A stretch of 64,000 bases of DNA from Toxotes chatareus (GCA_016801885.1 CM028884.1:20818864-20882863); one strand, 5' to 3'. Positions 50,301 to 61,365 are shown, counted from the stretch's first letter. Program-made: numbers and translations. Notes: generated by a model not told the origin, from the letters alone.

Positions 50301-52984
50301 ATCAAGTTAATTAAAGTAGTTGAACAATCAGGTACTCGGAGTAAAGACAGAAGTAGTCACCCTCAGGCCACGCACTTTAAATTTTAATCAGAGGTACACT
50401 AATTAAACTTCATCTCATTAGCTCACCCAAAAATTGAGAATTTTGCTCTCAGATGCTTGCATTGATATACAGTACTGACATCGGATGTTTGGACGTGATG
50501 ACACAGAAGTAAGAAGTTCTCACGATCACCATGTGTTTGTGTTGCACGCGTGTGCACACAGTGTAGTTAGTTCTGTCATTTATTGTGTCATGAACAGACA
50601 CATCATCACATACAAAAGACAAGCTTCATGCAAAATCTTCAGCCACGATGCACATGAAAAATTAGCTGTGTACCTGCTTTAAATGCAATATCGGAACTGT
50701 ACGTATTTTTAAAATCTTCCATCTAGACATGACTTACTTCACAAAGTTTAGTTTGTAGTAGTTTGTGATGGGCTTGTGTTGTGAGGTATACATACTGCGA
50801 CACCAGATGGTAAAAGTAGGTTAATGCAAAAAAAAAAAAGCAGTAAATATGCCAAAGGAAATTAGGCTTCTAGCTTGTTTTTCAAAGCTTGACTAACCAG
50901 TTATGTCATAACAAATCCTGCTCTGGGCAAAAAAAGGCTTTGGTGCTGCTGCTTTGGCATCTTAACTGCTCTGCATGTCAGTTCAGGCCAAGCAGTGCAA
51001 TCCAGCCATTCTCAACCTGAGGGACTCCAAACTAGGAATTCAGTTCATGAATCATGCAGACCCAAGGCTCCTACATGAAATCACTCATTTGTTCCATTTT
51101 TCCATGGACTGAAAACGTCGGACAGTTAATGCCAGAAGCTATTGGAAGAATGGGGATTTTTCTACCTCGTAATGCTTTCAGGAACTACCCACTTCACTCA
51201 GACTCTGTGAATAGAGAGGAGATTGGGAGCTGGAGTATGGTTTAACGGATTGGAGAAGGAGAATAGAAGAAATGTACAGCTCCATCTCGCAGAAATAATT
51301 TCATCTTGTATGTGACCTCACTTCCTGTATCAAGTATCCAGCCTACAGACATACCTTGTGGTTATCAGGTGCCCTTTTTCTCTCTTATCAGTGTTGTAAA
51401 GTTTTACGGCACTGAAGTCCTGGTGGCATAAGGTTCCCCACGCCTTAGCTGCTGCTGCATGGTCCTCTCTGTTTTCTGGATTTCTAAAAAGTAATGATTC
51501 AAGATGAGTCAAAATAAAGATCAGGAGTGACATTTGGAACACAACCAGGTAAGTTTGTTTCATCAGTAACACATCTACCCATAAACAGCATAGCATTCAT
51601 TATTTTATGGGAGCTTAGAGCATAATTACATGAGTTTAAAATTCTTTTTATGCATACTAAGCAGCAGTTGTACCATTAAAGTTAAACATAAACTTTACCA
51701 AAGATAAAAGTCTAATCTGTAACTCTTTTTTTGGTCTGTCAGACTGTCTATGAATCTGTGAGGCATGTGTGGACAAGAACACAGAGCAGGAGTTTGGGGG
51801 AAAGGCACAGGGAAAGGGACTAGGTAATGCAAGGTAGTCAATGACACAGCAAAACTGTTGACATTTCTGTGCACATGAATGTCAACATGTCATCTAAAAA
51901 CAATTCACTTAAATGCCTGTCAGTCACTATGTGTTGTGAATTCCTGTTTTTGCGATGTCAGCACTCTCAAGGACTTTCATACCACACACAGTGCTTTCCG
52001 TTGAGCTGTAGAGTTGTTTAGTACGTGAACAAACAAATCTTAAAATCCCCAAGTTAAACTGAGTGCACTGAATCAACAGTCAGTGTCCAAAGCAGTAGGT
52101 TTTTGTACTGGAGCTCCTCTCACCAGTGACTTAAAGCACCCTTTGCCTGCTCCGACGTAATTTACTGTAAATTAATCCCTGGTTAAACATTTACTAAAAG
52201 AATAACAAAGCATGATGTGATTATTTTCATTTATTGCGACTGAATCACCCAAATCACTGGATTTGCACACTGAGGTCAACTTTGACACATGTATTTGAAC
52301 TTTTGATCAGCCGCAAATGCTGACATAACCAGCCTTTGAGGGAATGAGCACAACCTGAACAGAACTCAATACAGAAGAAGCTGCAATGTCATTCTCATGT
52401 AACCAGGCACAAACTCTGACCAGACTTATTATATGTCTGCTATGCTGAACTGAAGAAAGCAGTCAGACTGAAAAGAAAAAGATTGAACTGAAAATCCAAG
52501 ACTGAACTGAAGACAGTCTTCACATCATGGCATTATGAACAGTAATGAGATTAACTCCTGATGTTCCTCTGAACAGCAGCAGTGGTTCACCTTAAAAAAA
52601 GGACAGACTAAGAATCTTTCTTTGAAGTGCACTGAAAAAAATGATTTGTCTTAGTGAAGTGATTTGTATTTTCTTATACTATTACATCCTGCTTTGGTTC
52701 ATTCAGGGTAGAGATGGCATCCAAATGTGGCCGAGTTGCAGCTACTGCAATAGTACTAAAAGGACACTGTATCTGTCTTTCAAAGCCGAAACTTTTGTTA
52801 ACAGTGTTTAGAAATGTTCTAAATCCATGTGCCGTGTTTCTGTTATGAGAGAAATGATTCATCATTTCTATCCAGTAACGGTCCATGATTCACATAGAGG
52901 GGTTGCAGTTGTTTTTATAGTGATGGATGCATGTGCAGAATTGGGGTAGAAAACACATTTCCACATTTTCACTATTTAGAAACT
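47396..52984. other. No gene recognised
   Basis: Open frames of up to 135 codons (49126-49533, +) lack any recognisable motif and have no splice context. Small TG/CA tracts occur near 49589-49635 and 50260-50275. Confidence 0.55.
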
Positions 52985-53205
52985 AGAATGGCACTGGGAA
53001 AGGATCCACCCCTGTAACCCAGATCTGCATCAAAATTTAATGGCTTCCTCCCTGGCCCACACACCATCCCTCCACCAAGTTTGGTACAAATTTGTTCAGT
53101 ATTTTTTGTTTAATCAGGCTGACAAACAAACAAACAAACAAACAAACAAACAGACAGACAAACAGATAGACACAGGTTAAAACCCCCTTGGCAAGAGGTA
53201 ATAAA
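52985..53205 (+). repeat. Dispersed fish repeat ending in a CAAA array
   Basis: 'cccagatctgcatcaaaattta', 'ccaccaagtttggtacaaat' and 'gttaaaacccccttggc' with an internal (CAAA)n/(CAGA)n array match a common vertebrate repeat of the form 'aagatctggatc...ccaccaagtttcatgg...gacaaacaaacaaac...'. Boundaries are approximate. Confidence 0.55.
53122..53152. repeat. (CAAA)n microsatellite
   Basis: Tandem CAAA units within the dispersed repeat at 52985-53205. Confidence 0.9.
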
Positions 53206-54004
53206 GCAGCTTGCTGAAAACTCAAGAAATTACTGTTCAGAGCTGAATTTGTATGTGACACACATCCGTCCATTGCTCTGATACATATTATAGATTATTA
53301 TGAGTCCAGTGAGAAACAGCAGTTTGTAACCGTAAAGTCAGGTACTCAGGTAGAGAGAGAAAAAAAATCACCTGACAGCACAGGTTAATGGCACACAGGC
53401 TCCCTGACATAACGTTAGCATAAAAAACACTAATGTTAACATGCCATATGCTGCTGCACAAGCTAAAAGCACTGGCACGCTCATTGTGGTCTTATGCTAG
53501 CATGCGTGAAATTCTGAAAAACCTGCTCTTTCATCAATATATACCAAACAGTGAGTTTATGCCAGATGTGCTACATCAGTGCAAAAACTCATTAGAAATG
53601 TCTGCAGTGTAAACAGGCAGAGCTTCACTCCTGGCAAACCGTGTCAATACAGAATTTAATCAGTATTACTGATCAACCACACATGATCATGAAAAAAGAT
53701 TAGAATTACAAGCATAACATCGTGATGCATTTTCCATCCAAAGCCATCAGTCTGCTCCTCTATCTTCTGTCACCGATTCCCAAACTGAAACTCTAAATGC
53801 ATGTCAAACACAGAGCCTTAGCAAAATTCATTAAACGGCTTCAACTGCACAAATCGCAAAAGTATTGAGTGGGAAATGTTCATTATCTCAAGAAGGGAAA
53901 CTGGCTGTTAGCTCAGAGAGCAGGATTATCTGTAAGCTCTGAGGATCTGGTCATAGCTTTGGATTTATTTATTTATTTATTTAAGATTTATTTTTTGTGG
54001 ATGG
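53206..54004. other. No gene recognised
   Basis: A short TTTA array lies near 53965-53983. No gene seen in the stretch leading to the MITE. Confidence 0.6.
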
Positions 54005-54012
54005 TTTTACAC

Positions 54013-54216
54013 CAGAGGTGTCAAACCTGTTCCACAAAGGGCCGGTGTGGCTGCAGGTTTTTGTTCCAACCAAGCAGCAGCACACCTGACTTGACTCATT
54101 TAATCAACTGATCTCAGTCTTCAGACAGTTGATTGGTCAAACTGTGTGTTCTTGATTGGTTGGAACAAAAACCTGCAGCCACACCGGCCCTTTGTGGAAC
54201 AGGTTTGACACCTCTG
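54013..54216. mobile_element. hAT-like MITE with perfect TIRs and 8-bp TSD
   Basis: The 204-bp element begins cagaggtgtc and ends gacacctctg. The two ends are perfect inverted repeats over 61 nt. It is flanked by an identical 8-bp duplication, ttttacac, at 54005-54012 and 54217-54224, which is the target size of hAT transposons. It has no coding capacity. It ends 459 bp before the nkpd1-like start codon. Perfect TIRs and TSD suggest a recent insertion. Confidence 0.93.
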
Positions 54217-54224
54217 TTTTACAC

Positions 54225-54675
54225 ACAAACTGAAGGAATACAGAGTACTTTTAATGTTAGACAGCTCACACTGTTACTGTTGCTCAGAAACAACTTTTTG
54301 TGTTCATCTCCTCATAAGCTTTCAGTCATTTTGGGTCGTTTTTCTACCCCCTGTCTGCACATGCATCTCACTGACGACGTCTCTCCGAAACCCAGAGCAG
54401 GATACATCATTTTGTGCATCAGGTATCCAGGTTTAATTAACAGAGATAGACATGACGCCATTTGGAAATTTTGATTCCTCCATTGTGTGATGGAAGAAAA
54501 CGAAAGGGATCTTTAGCTAAACAGAAAGCATTCACACACATGCACACACACACAGACAGACAACCACACACACCCCTCCGCTGCGCTGCCTGTGCTGAGA
54601 TCGCTGCTGTTTCTTATTCTTCAGAAGTCAGAGGGTATTTTCCGTGAAAGCTGAACACCCCACCACACAGTCATC
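54225..54675 (+). promoter_or_regulatory. Presumed promoter and 5' UTR region of nkpd1-like
   Basis: This is the interval between the MITE and the start codon. No TATA box or CpG island stands out. A pyrimidine tract followed by CAG at about 54609-54624 could be the acceptor of a 5' UTR exon, in which case the promoter lies further upstream. The assignment rests on position only. Confidence 0.3.
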
Positions 54676-54694
54676 ATGTATGGTACAACAAAAG
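54676..54694 (+). CDS. nkpd1-like: Coding exon 1 of nkpd1-like (start codon, residues 1-6)
   Basis: The exon encodes MYGTTK plus the first base of Asp7 and is followed by the donor gtaagt at 54695. The ATG has A at -3. A TGA at 54652-54654 lies in frame upstream, so translation cannot begin earlier on this exon. The downstream join to GATGATATTTAT (DDIY) matches the usual start of KAP domains. A pyrimidine-rich tract ending in CAG near 54624 could be an acceptor for a 5' UTR exon. The exon is very short, so it rests on the frame-perfect splice and the upstream stop. Confidence 0.75.
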
Positions 54695-57600
54695 GTAAGT
54701 CTGCAGGTAATGACACATATACAGCACAGCTTTCTCCCCTCCTCCTCAGAAGGGCTCTATTTTCACTTTCAGTTTCACACTGTTAATGACATGCTCACAG
54801 ACAGCCATTGCGAACATTTTCATGAACTGAATGTAAATGCGTATTAATGTCTAAATCAGGAATGTTCACACAGCAACCATATAATAGTCTCTGTTACTTT
54901 GCACTGTTTGGCTGAAATAACGCCCCCCTGGACTATATATGTATATTAACCATGAAATACTTAATGTTTTTGTTTTCCACTACTATTAGAGGTAGACATC
55001 GTAGAGTTATAATCATCATCATCTCTCTATTCATGTCGTTCAGTAACTGCAAAACTCACTTTATTCTTTTACAGCCTTGTTTTTTTTTATTCCAGTGGAC
55101 GCTGTGATTTAGGCAGTAGACACTGGAGGGCTGGTTTGTATTACTGCTTTTAGACAAAATTAAATTATAAAACCAAATCTTGGACAATGCCACCTAGTGT
55201 CAATACAGATGTTACACTGTTGTGAAGGGGGGCCGATAATTTCAATGATTTCTAAACTGATATGCCTACAGGAACCAAGTCTATATCATATTTGAGATCA
55301 GTTTAATATAACCTCTGTTACTGTTGAGGCTCAGAAAAACACTGAACTCAAGTGCAAAACTCAAAGACACCACACAAAAGTTCAGTCAGTTCACCTTCAT
55401 TCACAGAGATGCAGAAGAAGTCAGGGAAGAGAGCGAGCAGCAAGCGAGCAGCGACCAGCTACAGACGGACAACAACACAAGGAAAACAGGACAGAAAGGG
55501 CAGGCAAAAGGCAAAGTCAAAAACTGACAAGCAGGGAAAAACAGACAGTATGCTAACAAGAAAAAGGCTGGACATACAGCTGAGAAGGCAATCTGGCAGA
55601 GGATAGGCAGAAGTAAGCTGGTATACATACTCTGAGGCTAATGAGGGAATGGGAAACAGGTGCACAGGTGTGGCTGGGGAATCAGGTGATGGGGAAAGGC
55701 GGGAAGGGCTGGGGTTACAGCAGGGCAGGAGGGAGTGGCAGGATCTAAAATGGCACGAGACTTATTGGAAAGGCAAAGGAAGCAGAAAGTGACAGACAGA
55801 CTAGATGAACTGCAGTTAGACAGTTAGAGCCTATAGAGTAAATATTGTACAGAGTACTGAATTGAGACTGTCTATTGAGAATACAGAATACATTTTATTA
55901 GCTCATAAATGCAAATGTTCACCTGAATGAACACTTGTCATGTACCTGTGCTTTGGTTACACTTTCCTTCAGTAATATTGAGCCAAACTAAAAAAAAACA
56001 GGTTTGTAGTAAATCAGGAACAATGCTGATTAATTAATCCTGTGAGCATCTCTGCTGTCGATCCTGTTTTCTCAGTTTTAATGTGCACCAGTTGTGACAC
56101 ACTTTTGTCTGAAAGCAAAATGGAAATATAAAATGAGAGTAAACTCTTCTATTTTTTTCTTTTCTTTCTGATCTGCTTTTAGATGATATTTATGCATATG
56201 CCCTGTCCAAGACCCTGGCAAAAGTTTCATCACCTGCGACTGTAGGTCTCTACTCCTCATGTCAGAATCGAATTAACATGATCCTTGGAAAAATGGAAGG
56301 TATGTACACAGTTTTTCAGACCATCTGCAACCCAGCATGTTGTAGCAATATCTGCTGGATGACTCTCACTTTAATCAAAAACTTAAAGCCCTGTGACAAT
56401 GTCCAGTCAGTGGGTGGGAACTGCAGAATGCTGGGCCTTGAAATTACGTTTTCAGTAATCACTCCACAATGTTCCTGGTAAACATGCTTGCAGTGTGTGA
56501 ATATATGGTGTGTTGACTGTTGAAACCACACACAGTTAGCCACTGCAGTCAGAAAACAGCTGAGCTACATTGTCAAATGTGAATCTGCTGCTTTGATGAC
56601 TTCTTCATAATTTACTGGTTGGAAAGTGGATGTCATGTTACTGCTCTGCAGGCCTCAAGTGGATCTCCGTGTCCTTAAATTCACTTACCATAACTCTCCT
56701 GTGCACACTGTGCACTGCATAAAAGTTGCACATATATCCCAGCTCCCATCGCACACCACATAAATTTCCCCAAGCATTTATCTCATATGGGATGCATAGT
56801 GAATAGGGGTAATTACAAGTGGTTTTGTTAAAAAGACAGTGTTTCCCTTCAGAGATTCAGAGTCTGTGACCAAATAATTCCCTCAGTATTCATTTTAACA
56901 AAGCAAATGTAAGCAAAACTTACAGCATCAAATTACATTTTAAACCAATGTCTGTAAAAATTCTAAGCATAGTTTTACCTCACGAAAACAAACAGGTGGA
57001 ATTGTGGAAATTTAGATGTACATTTCTGAAAAACGCAAGAGTGAGCAACACGCAGCAAAAACAAATCACATATTCAAAGGCATCAGAGTACATACAGTAG
57101 TCACCTTGTATGTGAAATATGGGCTCAAACATGACTCAAACATGAAAATAAGTTTCTTCTATATACCCATATATGACATTGAAAAGCTTGAATGGAAAGG
57201 AGGAAAAGGGCTCCTTTCCAATAAAAAAGGACAAGTTTAAGGTTGTTTCTTTGTGTTACCTTGAAGGTCTATCAGTACAGGGTTGTCGATGATGATTTTC
57301 TGTAAACCTTGGCAGACAGTATTTCACATGTTGGACCGAGCTTGATGGTCACATCATAATGATTTTTTATTGTGCATGACCAAGTATTTATGCAGTTCTG
57401 ATGATTGTTTTGCCTGGAACAGGTTTTCGAGCCAGTTGGTGAGGGCTAAATATGTGAAGTTCACCAATTTTCTACTATAATATTCCACATAGCAGCCTAA
57501 AAGCCTATTTGTGTCCCTTGTCAACTCACCAACATGCTGTTCAACATTTCTTGAAATCTCTCTGCCTTGATTTATATTTTTTATTCTTACATGCACATAC

Positions 57601-60600
57601 TTTGTGTCTCCTCAGTGTACATGAACAAGGAGGCTGTGAGGATTGAGAAGGAGTACAAGGGAAGGCCTCGCTCAGTTAAGCCTTCATTTACAGGCTTTCT
57701 AGCGCTCATTGGCCGACTGCTCTTCTACAGGCCCATTTGGACTGAGAAGAACCAGTGGCACCAGGACATCAGGTTCATTTATGTGCATTTTAGTGCCTGG
57801 CATTTTGCAGGCAGTGACCTGCTTTGGGCTGGGCTAGCCATACGATTGTTTCAGGCCATGCAGTTGAACTTTGGGAAATTACAGCTTGTGCTTTACCGCG
57901 TGGTTCAACATGACGAAGAGGACGAAATCAAGAAGAAGGTTTGTGAATTGTCTTAACTTCTCCAGCTAAATGCTAACATCATTGACAATGACATCTACTG
58001 CACATACTGAGGTGCAGCAGATTGTGTTCACCATGCTCACCCCTCTTTATTCAGCATGTTAACAAATATGCTAACATTTGCTAATTGGCACCAAATAAGT
58101 GCAACTAAGGGTGATAGGAATGTCATTATAAGTATTTGGTCATAGTGCAAACCACTCTATCTAGTGTCTATTTTTATCTTTGATAGAAAATTGTTCCCAT
58201 TGAAAACTGATGACAGCAAGGTCTGTTGCGTCTCTACAAATGTGGCTTTTTGTTGGTCTGAACACAAACACAAACAAAATGCCCATCTGGATTGGCACCT
58301 TAAGTCTCAGTTGCAGATATCTCAACCTCAGATATATAGAAGACGCGTTAGAGAGAGGGAAATTTTAACCTGATGGTGGAGCTGGATGAGAAGTCAGGGA
58401 ATCACAATAGTTTTAATCTATCCTATGAGGATCATGAATTGTTTGAATTGTCTGGGCACCATGAATGTCAAACATAAAAAAAAATCATGGCAAGCTAATA
58501 AGTGTCAAGATATCTCAATCTCAGTGGACCAATGTGGTGACCAACCAATGAACCAACCAACACTGCCATCTTCATGGCTAAAAACATGGCAGTGATGTCT
58601 AACCTGTTTCGTATTTGTTCTTTGTTTTGTTTTTATAAACATTTTCAGATTGTAGAAAATGGTCCTAGCAGTTGGAGGTCTAAGAAAATTTGTTGCTGCC
58701 CTCTGTGGTTTCTGGTCCTGTCCATTCTTGTGGTACCAATTATCATCATGGTATTCCTGTTGACATTTGGCCTTCCCAAACCTGAAGTGAAACCAGACAA
58801 GGGGGTGGATGGAACAGATGGCCAGGTGGGTATGCTGGAGGGCCTGGCCATTGCTGCTTTAGGAGTCCCAGCAGCAAGCGCACTTAGGTTTATCTATCTA
58901 ATGGTTAAGAACCTTATCTTCAGCCAGGACCTGAACATTAAGAAGGGGATGGACAATCAACAGATCAGCAGCCAACTGGGCTTCATGAATGAGGTGAGGA
59001 AGGAAATGTGGTTACTGTCTCGCTTCATCCAGTTTATGGAGATTTTTGAGAGGAGAAGGATTCGAGTTGTGCTGAAGATCACCAGTCTGGACCGGTGCTC
59101 CCCCAAGAAAATTGTTGCAGTTCTGGAAGCCATCAACATTCTGCTTTCAGATGAGGAGAGTCCATTTATTTCAATTCTGGCGGTAAACCCAGATGTTCTT
59201 GTACAAAAAGTGAATTTTGCAGACAGCTGCTTTAGCAAAGAGGACAGAGCTTATGCGCTGTTGAACCGCATAGTGACTCTGGGCTACACTGTCCCACCAC
59301 TCTGTAGTGATTCAAAGTGCAGTTTATTTTACAGCCTTACAAGCAATTCAAAATTCCCTGTGGATAAGGACATGGGAAAAGATGAAGATAGATCTATGGA
59401 CCATGAAGAGACATCTTCCTCAGATGGAGGAGAAGTGCATATTCCACTGGAAGATTTAAATCCACTGCTCAGTAAAACTACAACATCACTGGATGTAAAT
59501 GAAAACGAAGTAGAGATGCTGGTTGAGAGCGCCCTCACCTGCAATAAAAGAAAAATTAACAAGTACATGTTAGATGATGCCATGTCTATGAGGAGGGTGA
59601 TCAGCTCCATTCGAGTGACTGTGATCATCATGAAGGCCTTGAAACAAGAGCTTCCTCAACCAGAAAACATTGCAGCGTGGGTGGTCTTAGCCAATCAGTG
59701 GCCCTGCCGACTCAGCTGGATCATCCAGTGTGTGGAGGATGCTCAGCAAAGAGCAGATATTGATCGTAAGAATGCAGCCAACACTGATGGTTCAAAGATC
59801 TTATGGAACGTCTTCAGTGAGTCCAGGGCAGAGCTGTATGTGATGAGTGCACAGATTGAGGACCTCCTGGAGCAGGACGGAGATCCTGAGCTGTTTGAAA
59901 GATTTCTGGCAGTAGATTTCCGATTCACCATAAATGACTTGAAGACGTTTGAAGTGGCGACGGTAAACCTGGATCATACAATTAAAAAGGAGCTGGCTAA
60001 GATCAGAGGGACATCCAGGCTGAAAGATTCTGGTTGGATGAGGGACCTAGCTCCTCTGCCCATCACAACTATCATCAAAATGGATACAGAGGATGTATGC
60101 AGAGAGGTAAGAATCTTTCCTAAGTTCTAATATTCAAGATTTCAGTTCTGGTTGATTTGAGAATATGCATGGTTACTGGTGGTGACAGCAAGTGCAGTGT
60201 TACACTACAGCAAACAATACTTCAGCAGTCAGTCGATAATCAAGCTTTTTCTACTAAACCATGAGCAGCCACCATCAGATTTTCACATGGTGGAGAACTC
60301 TTCTACGCAACAGTAGAGCACAGTGAAAGCAGTTGGTTACCTTGCTGAGAAGTAAAGAGTTGTTTAGCTTGTCACCTGCAGCTCCACATCAAACAGCTCA
60401 TGGTGGCTGCTCCACCTTGTTCCTTTATTCCCTGTGAAATTTTAAAAAATGCAGAGAAAGACCATGTCTCGTTTTGTAGATTTTTTTCACCAGTTAAATA
60501 CTTTTAATTTGAAGTGGCAGCACCAGTAAATGTTAATTTTCATTAGCAGTAACTTGAAAAAGCTCTGACATGAAGAGAGTGAACAGTAAGCAGCAAGGAT

Positions 60601-61254
60601 GATGTCAGAGAGTTAAACTTAAAAACAGTAACACATAATCACATGCATGCATTGTTTCCTGTGCAGTTTATTTGAAAGCAGCACAGGAACAGCAGACTCT
60701 ATCACTAACAATCAACATAACTCTATAGACAGGTGAATACTAAATATTAACACACTGAATGGCCTTTGCCAACAAATAAACTGTATCAAAAAGAAGGGTT
60801 AATTGCATCATGTGTCATAAAACTTTAATGTACCTTTATTACACAGCAGAATTTTTTAAATTCATAGTAATGTGTTCTGTTACCTGTCATGATGTCAAAT
60901 ATGTGTAGAAGTAAATTATATTATGCCTCTGTTTTTATAATCACTTCATTTTCTTTTTCCTAGTTGGAGAGGATGAAGTACCCCAGCAAGTATATTGATA
61001 TCGTGAAAAGCAATGACCTCAATGGTTCAGCACTGCTCTTTGGCAATGCAGATGACCTTAAAGAGCTCCTAGGTATGACCTTTGGTGAATGGGCAACTTT
61101 CAAACTACACTTCCTGGGCTTACCATCACATCTCCGATCACAATACAGGAACATGCCGCTGACACCTTCTCATCTCTCTCACAACCACCTTTTGAGAAAT
61201 AACGCACATTTTCCCCATCATTACTCATCTAATCTCAATCTGCTTGATAGCTAA
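54676..61254 (+). CDS. nkpd1-like: KAP-family P-loop NTPase-like membrane protein, NKPD1-like (5 coding exons, 735 aa)
   Basis: The coding exons are 54676-54694, 56183-56299, 57616-57938, 58649-60106 and 60964-61254. All four introns are GT-AG with phases 1, 1, 0, 0, and the join stays open for 735 codons plus TAA. Residues 7-45 are the P-loop region. Residues 103-119 (HFSAWHFAGSDLLWAGL) are the KAP 'AWxxAGSDxLWAGL' block. Two hydrophobic segments (about 173-194 and 214-243) interrupt the NTPase fold, as is usual for KAP proteins. Residues 291-305 are the Walker B region, 498-510 (VVLANQWPCRLSW) and 563-573 (DGDPELFERFL) are NKPD1/Kidins220 signature blocks, and 640-693 are SAM-like. There is no signal peptide and no ankyrin repeats. 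The P-loop lacks the GKS residues and Walker B lacks its acidic pair, so ATP hydrolysis is doubtful. The family assignment is firm. Whether it is the NKPD1 orthologue or one of the fish paralogues is not. Its cellular function is not known to me. Confidence 0.93.
55323..55755. mobile_element. LTR-like repeat, family 'A' copy in intron 1 of nkpd1-like
   Basis: It aligns by eye with 37173-37612: ggcgggaagggctggggt and gcagggcaggagggagtggcagg match ggcgggaagatctggggt and gcagggcagatggaaggggcagg. It sits in intron 1, between the first two coding exons. Its open frames are low-complexity and not coding. Confidence 0.6.
56183..56299 (+). CDS. nkpd1-like: Coding exon 2 of nkpd1-like (degenerate Walker A)
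   Basis: The acceptor is ...ctgcttttag at 56182 and the donor is gtatgt at 56300; both flanking introns are phase 1. The exon encodes residues 7-45, including the KAP entry block DDIYAYALSKTLAKV and the strand and loop TVGLYSSCQNRINMIL. In an active P-loop this position reads G-x4-GK-[ST]. Here the positions of Gly-Lys-Ser are Arg36-Ile37-Asn38. Confidence 0.92.
56300..57615 (+). other. Intron 2 of nkpd1-like
   Basis: This is a phase 1 intron with donor gtatgt and acceptor ctcctcag. I recognise no repeat, RNA gene or additional exon in it. Confidence 0.8.
57616..57938 (+). CDS. nkpd1-like: Coding exon 3 of nkpd1-like (AWHFAGSD block)
   Basis: The acceptor is tctcctcag at 57615 and the donor gtttgt at 57939 (phase 0). 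The exon encodes residues 46-153. The block HFSAWHFAGSDLLWAGL (103-119) is the second hallmark of KAP NTPases. The exon ends with an acidic-basic stretch (DEEDEIKKK) just before the first membrane segment. Reading through the donor meets a stop after five codons, which fits a genuine donor. Confidence 0.94.
57961..58605 (+). repeat. Unclassified dispersed repeat 'B' filling intron 3 of nkpd1-like
   Basis: 'gctaaatgctaacatca', 'gctaacatttgctaattggc', 'gatggtggagctggatgagaag' and 'aaaaatcatggcaagc' place this in family B. It covers most of the 710-nt intron between 57939 and 58648 and ends about 40 nt before the exon 4 acceptor. Confidence 0.65.
58649..60106 (+). CDS. nkpd1-like: Coding exon 4 of nkpd1-like (membrane segments, Walker B region, C-terminal KAP lobe)
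   Basis: This single 1458-nt exon encodes residues 154-639. The acceptor is cattttcag at 58648 and the donor gtaaga at 60107. It carries a Cys-rich juxtamembrane start, two hydrophobic segments separated by a charged loop, the Walker B equivalent VVLKITSLDRCSP (293-305), a Ser/Asp/Glu-rich linker (about 387-440), and the conserved C-terminal blocks VVLANQWPCRLSW and VNLDHTIKKEL. The open frame continues about 75 nt into the intron before the acceptor, with an ATG at 58574. That upstream part is not conserved-looking and overlaps repeat-derived sequence. Confidence 0.96.
60107..60963 (+). other. Intron 4 of nkpd1-like
   Basis: This is a phase 0 intron with donor gtaaga and a good polypyrimidine tract before tag at 60963. 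No repeat or exon is recognised inside it. Confidence 0.8.
60964..61254 (+). CDS. nkpd1-like: Coding exon 5 of nkpd1-like (SAM-like C-terminus)
   Basis: The acceptor is cttttttcctag at 60963 and the TAA stop is at 61252-61254. The exon encodes residues 640-735. Residues 640-693 (starting LERMKYPSKYIDIV, with SNDLNGSALL and DDLKELLGMTFGEW) have the spacing of a sterile-alpha-motif fold: a helix, a Leu-Asn-Gly turn, then 'DLKELLGM'. The last 40 residues are a His/Ser/Asn/Leu-rich tail with no recognised motif. Confidence 0.9.
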   Translation: MERMKYPSKYIDIVKSNDLNGSALLFGNADDLKELLGMTFGEWATFKLHFLGLPSHLRSQYRNMPLTPSHLSHNHLLRNNAHFPHHYSSNLNLLDS

Positions 61255-61365
61255 AGTCATAATCTGCATGTGAAACATTTAACGGCAGTATTTACAGTGA
61301 ATGTACAATCCGTGCATAAAAATAACACACCGAAAAATGCGAATGTAAAATGTATCAATGTTAAT

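Noticed and set aside
57567..57615. Possible alternative start (ATG at 57567) upstream of exon 3
   Set aside because: The extra residues (MIYIFYSYMHILCVSS) read through the polypyrimidine tract of the acceptor and have no family match.
58574..58648. In-frame upstream extension of exon 4 with an ATG at 58574
   Set aside because: It overlaps the end of the dispersed repeat and intron sequence, and a strong acceptor at 58648 joins exon 3 in frame. A start here would remove the P-loop and AWHFAGSD blocks that clearly belong to the protein.
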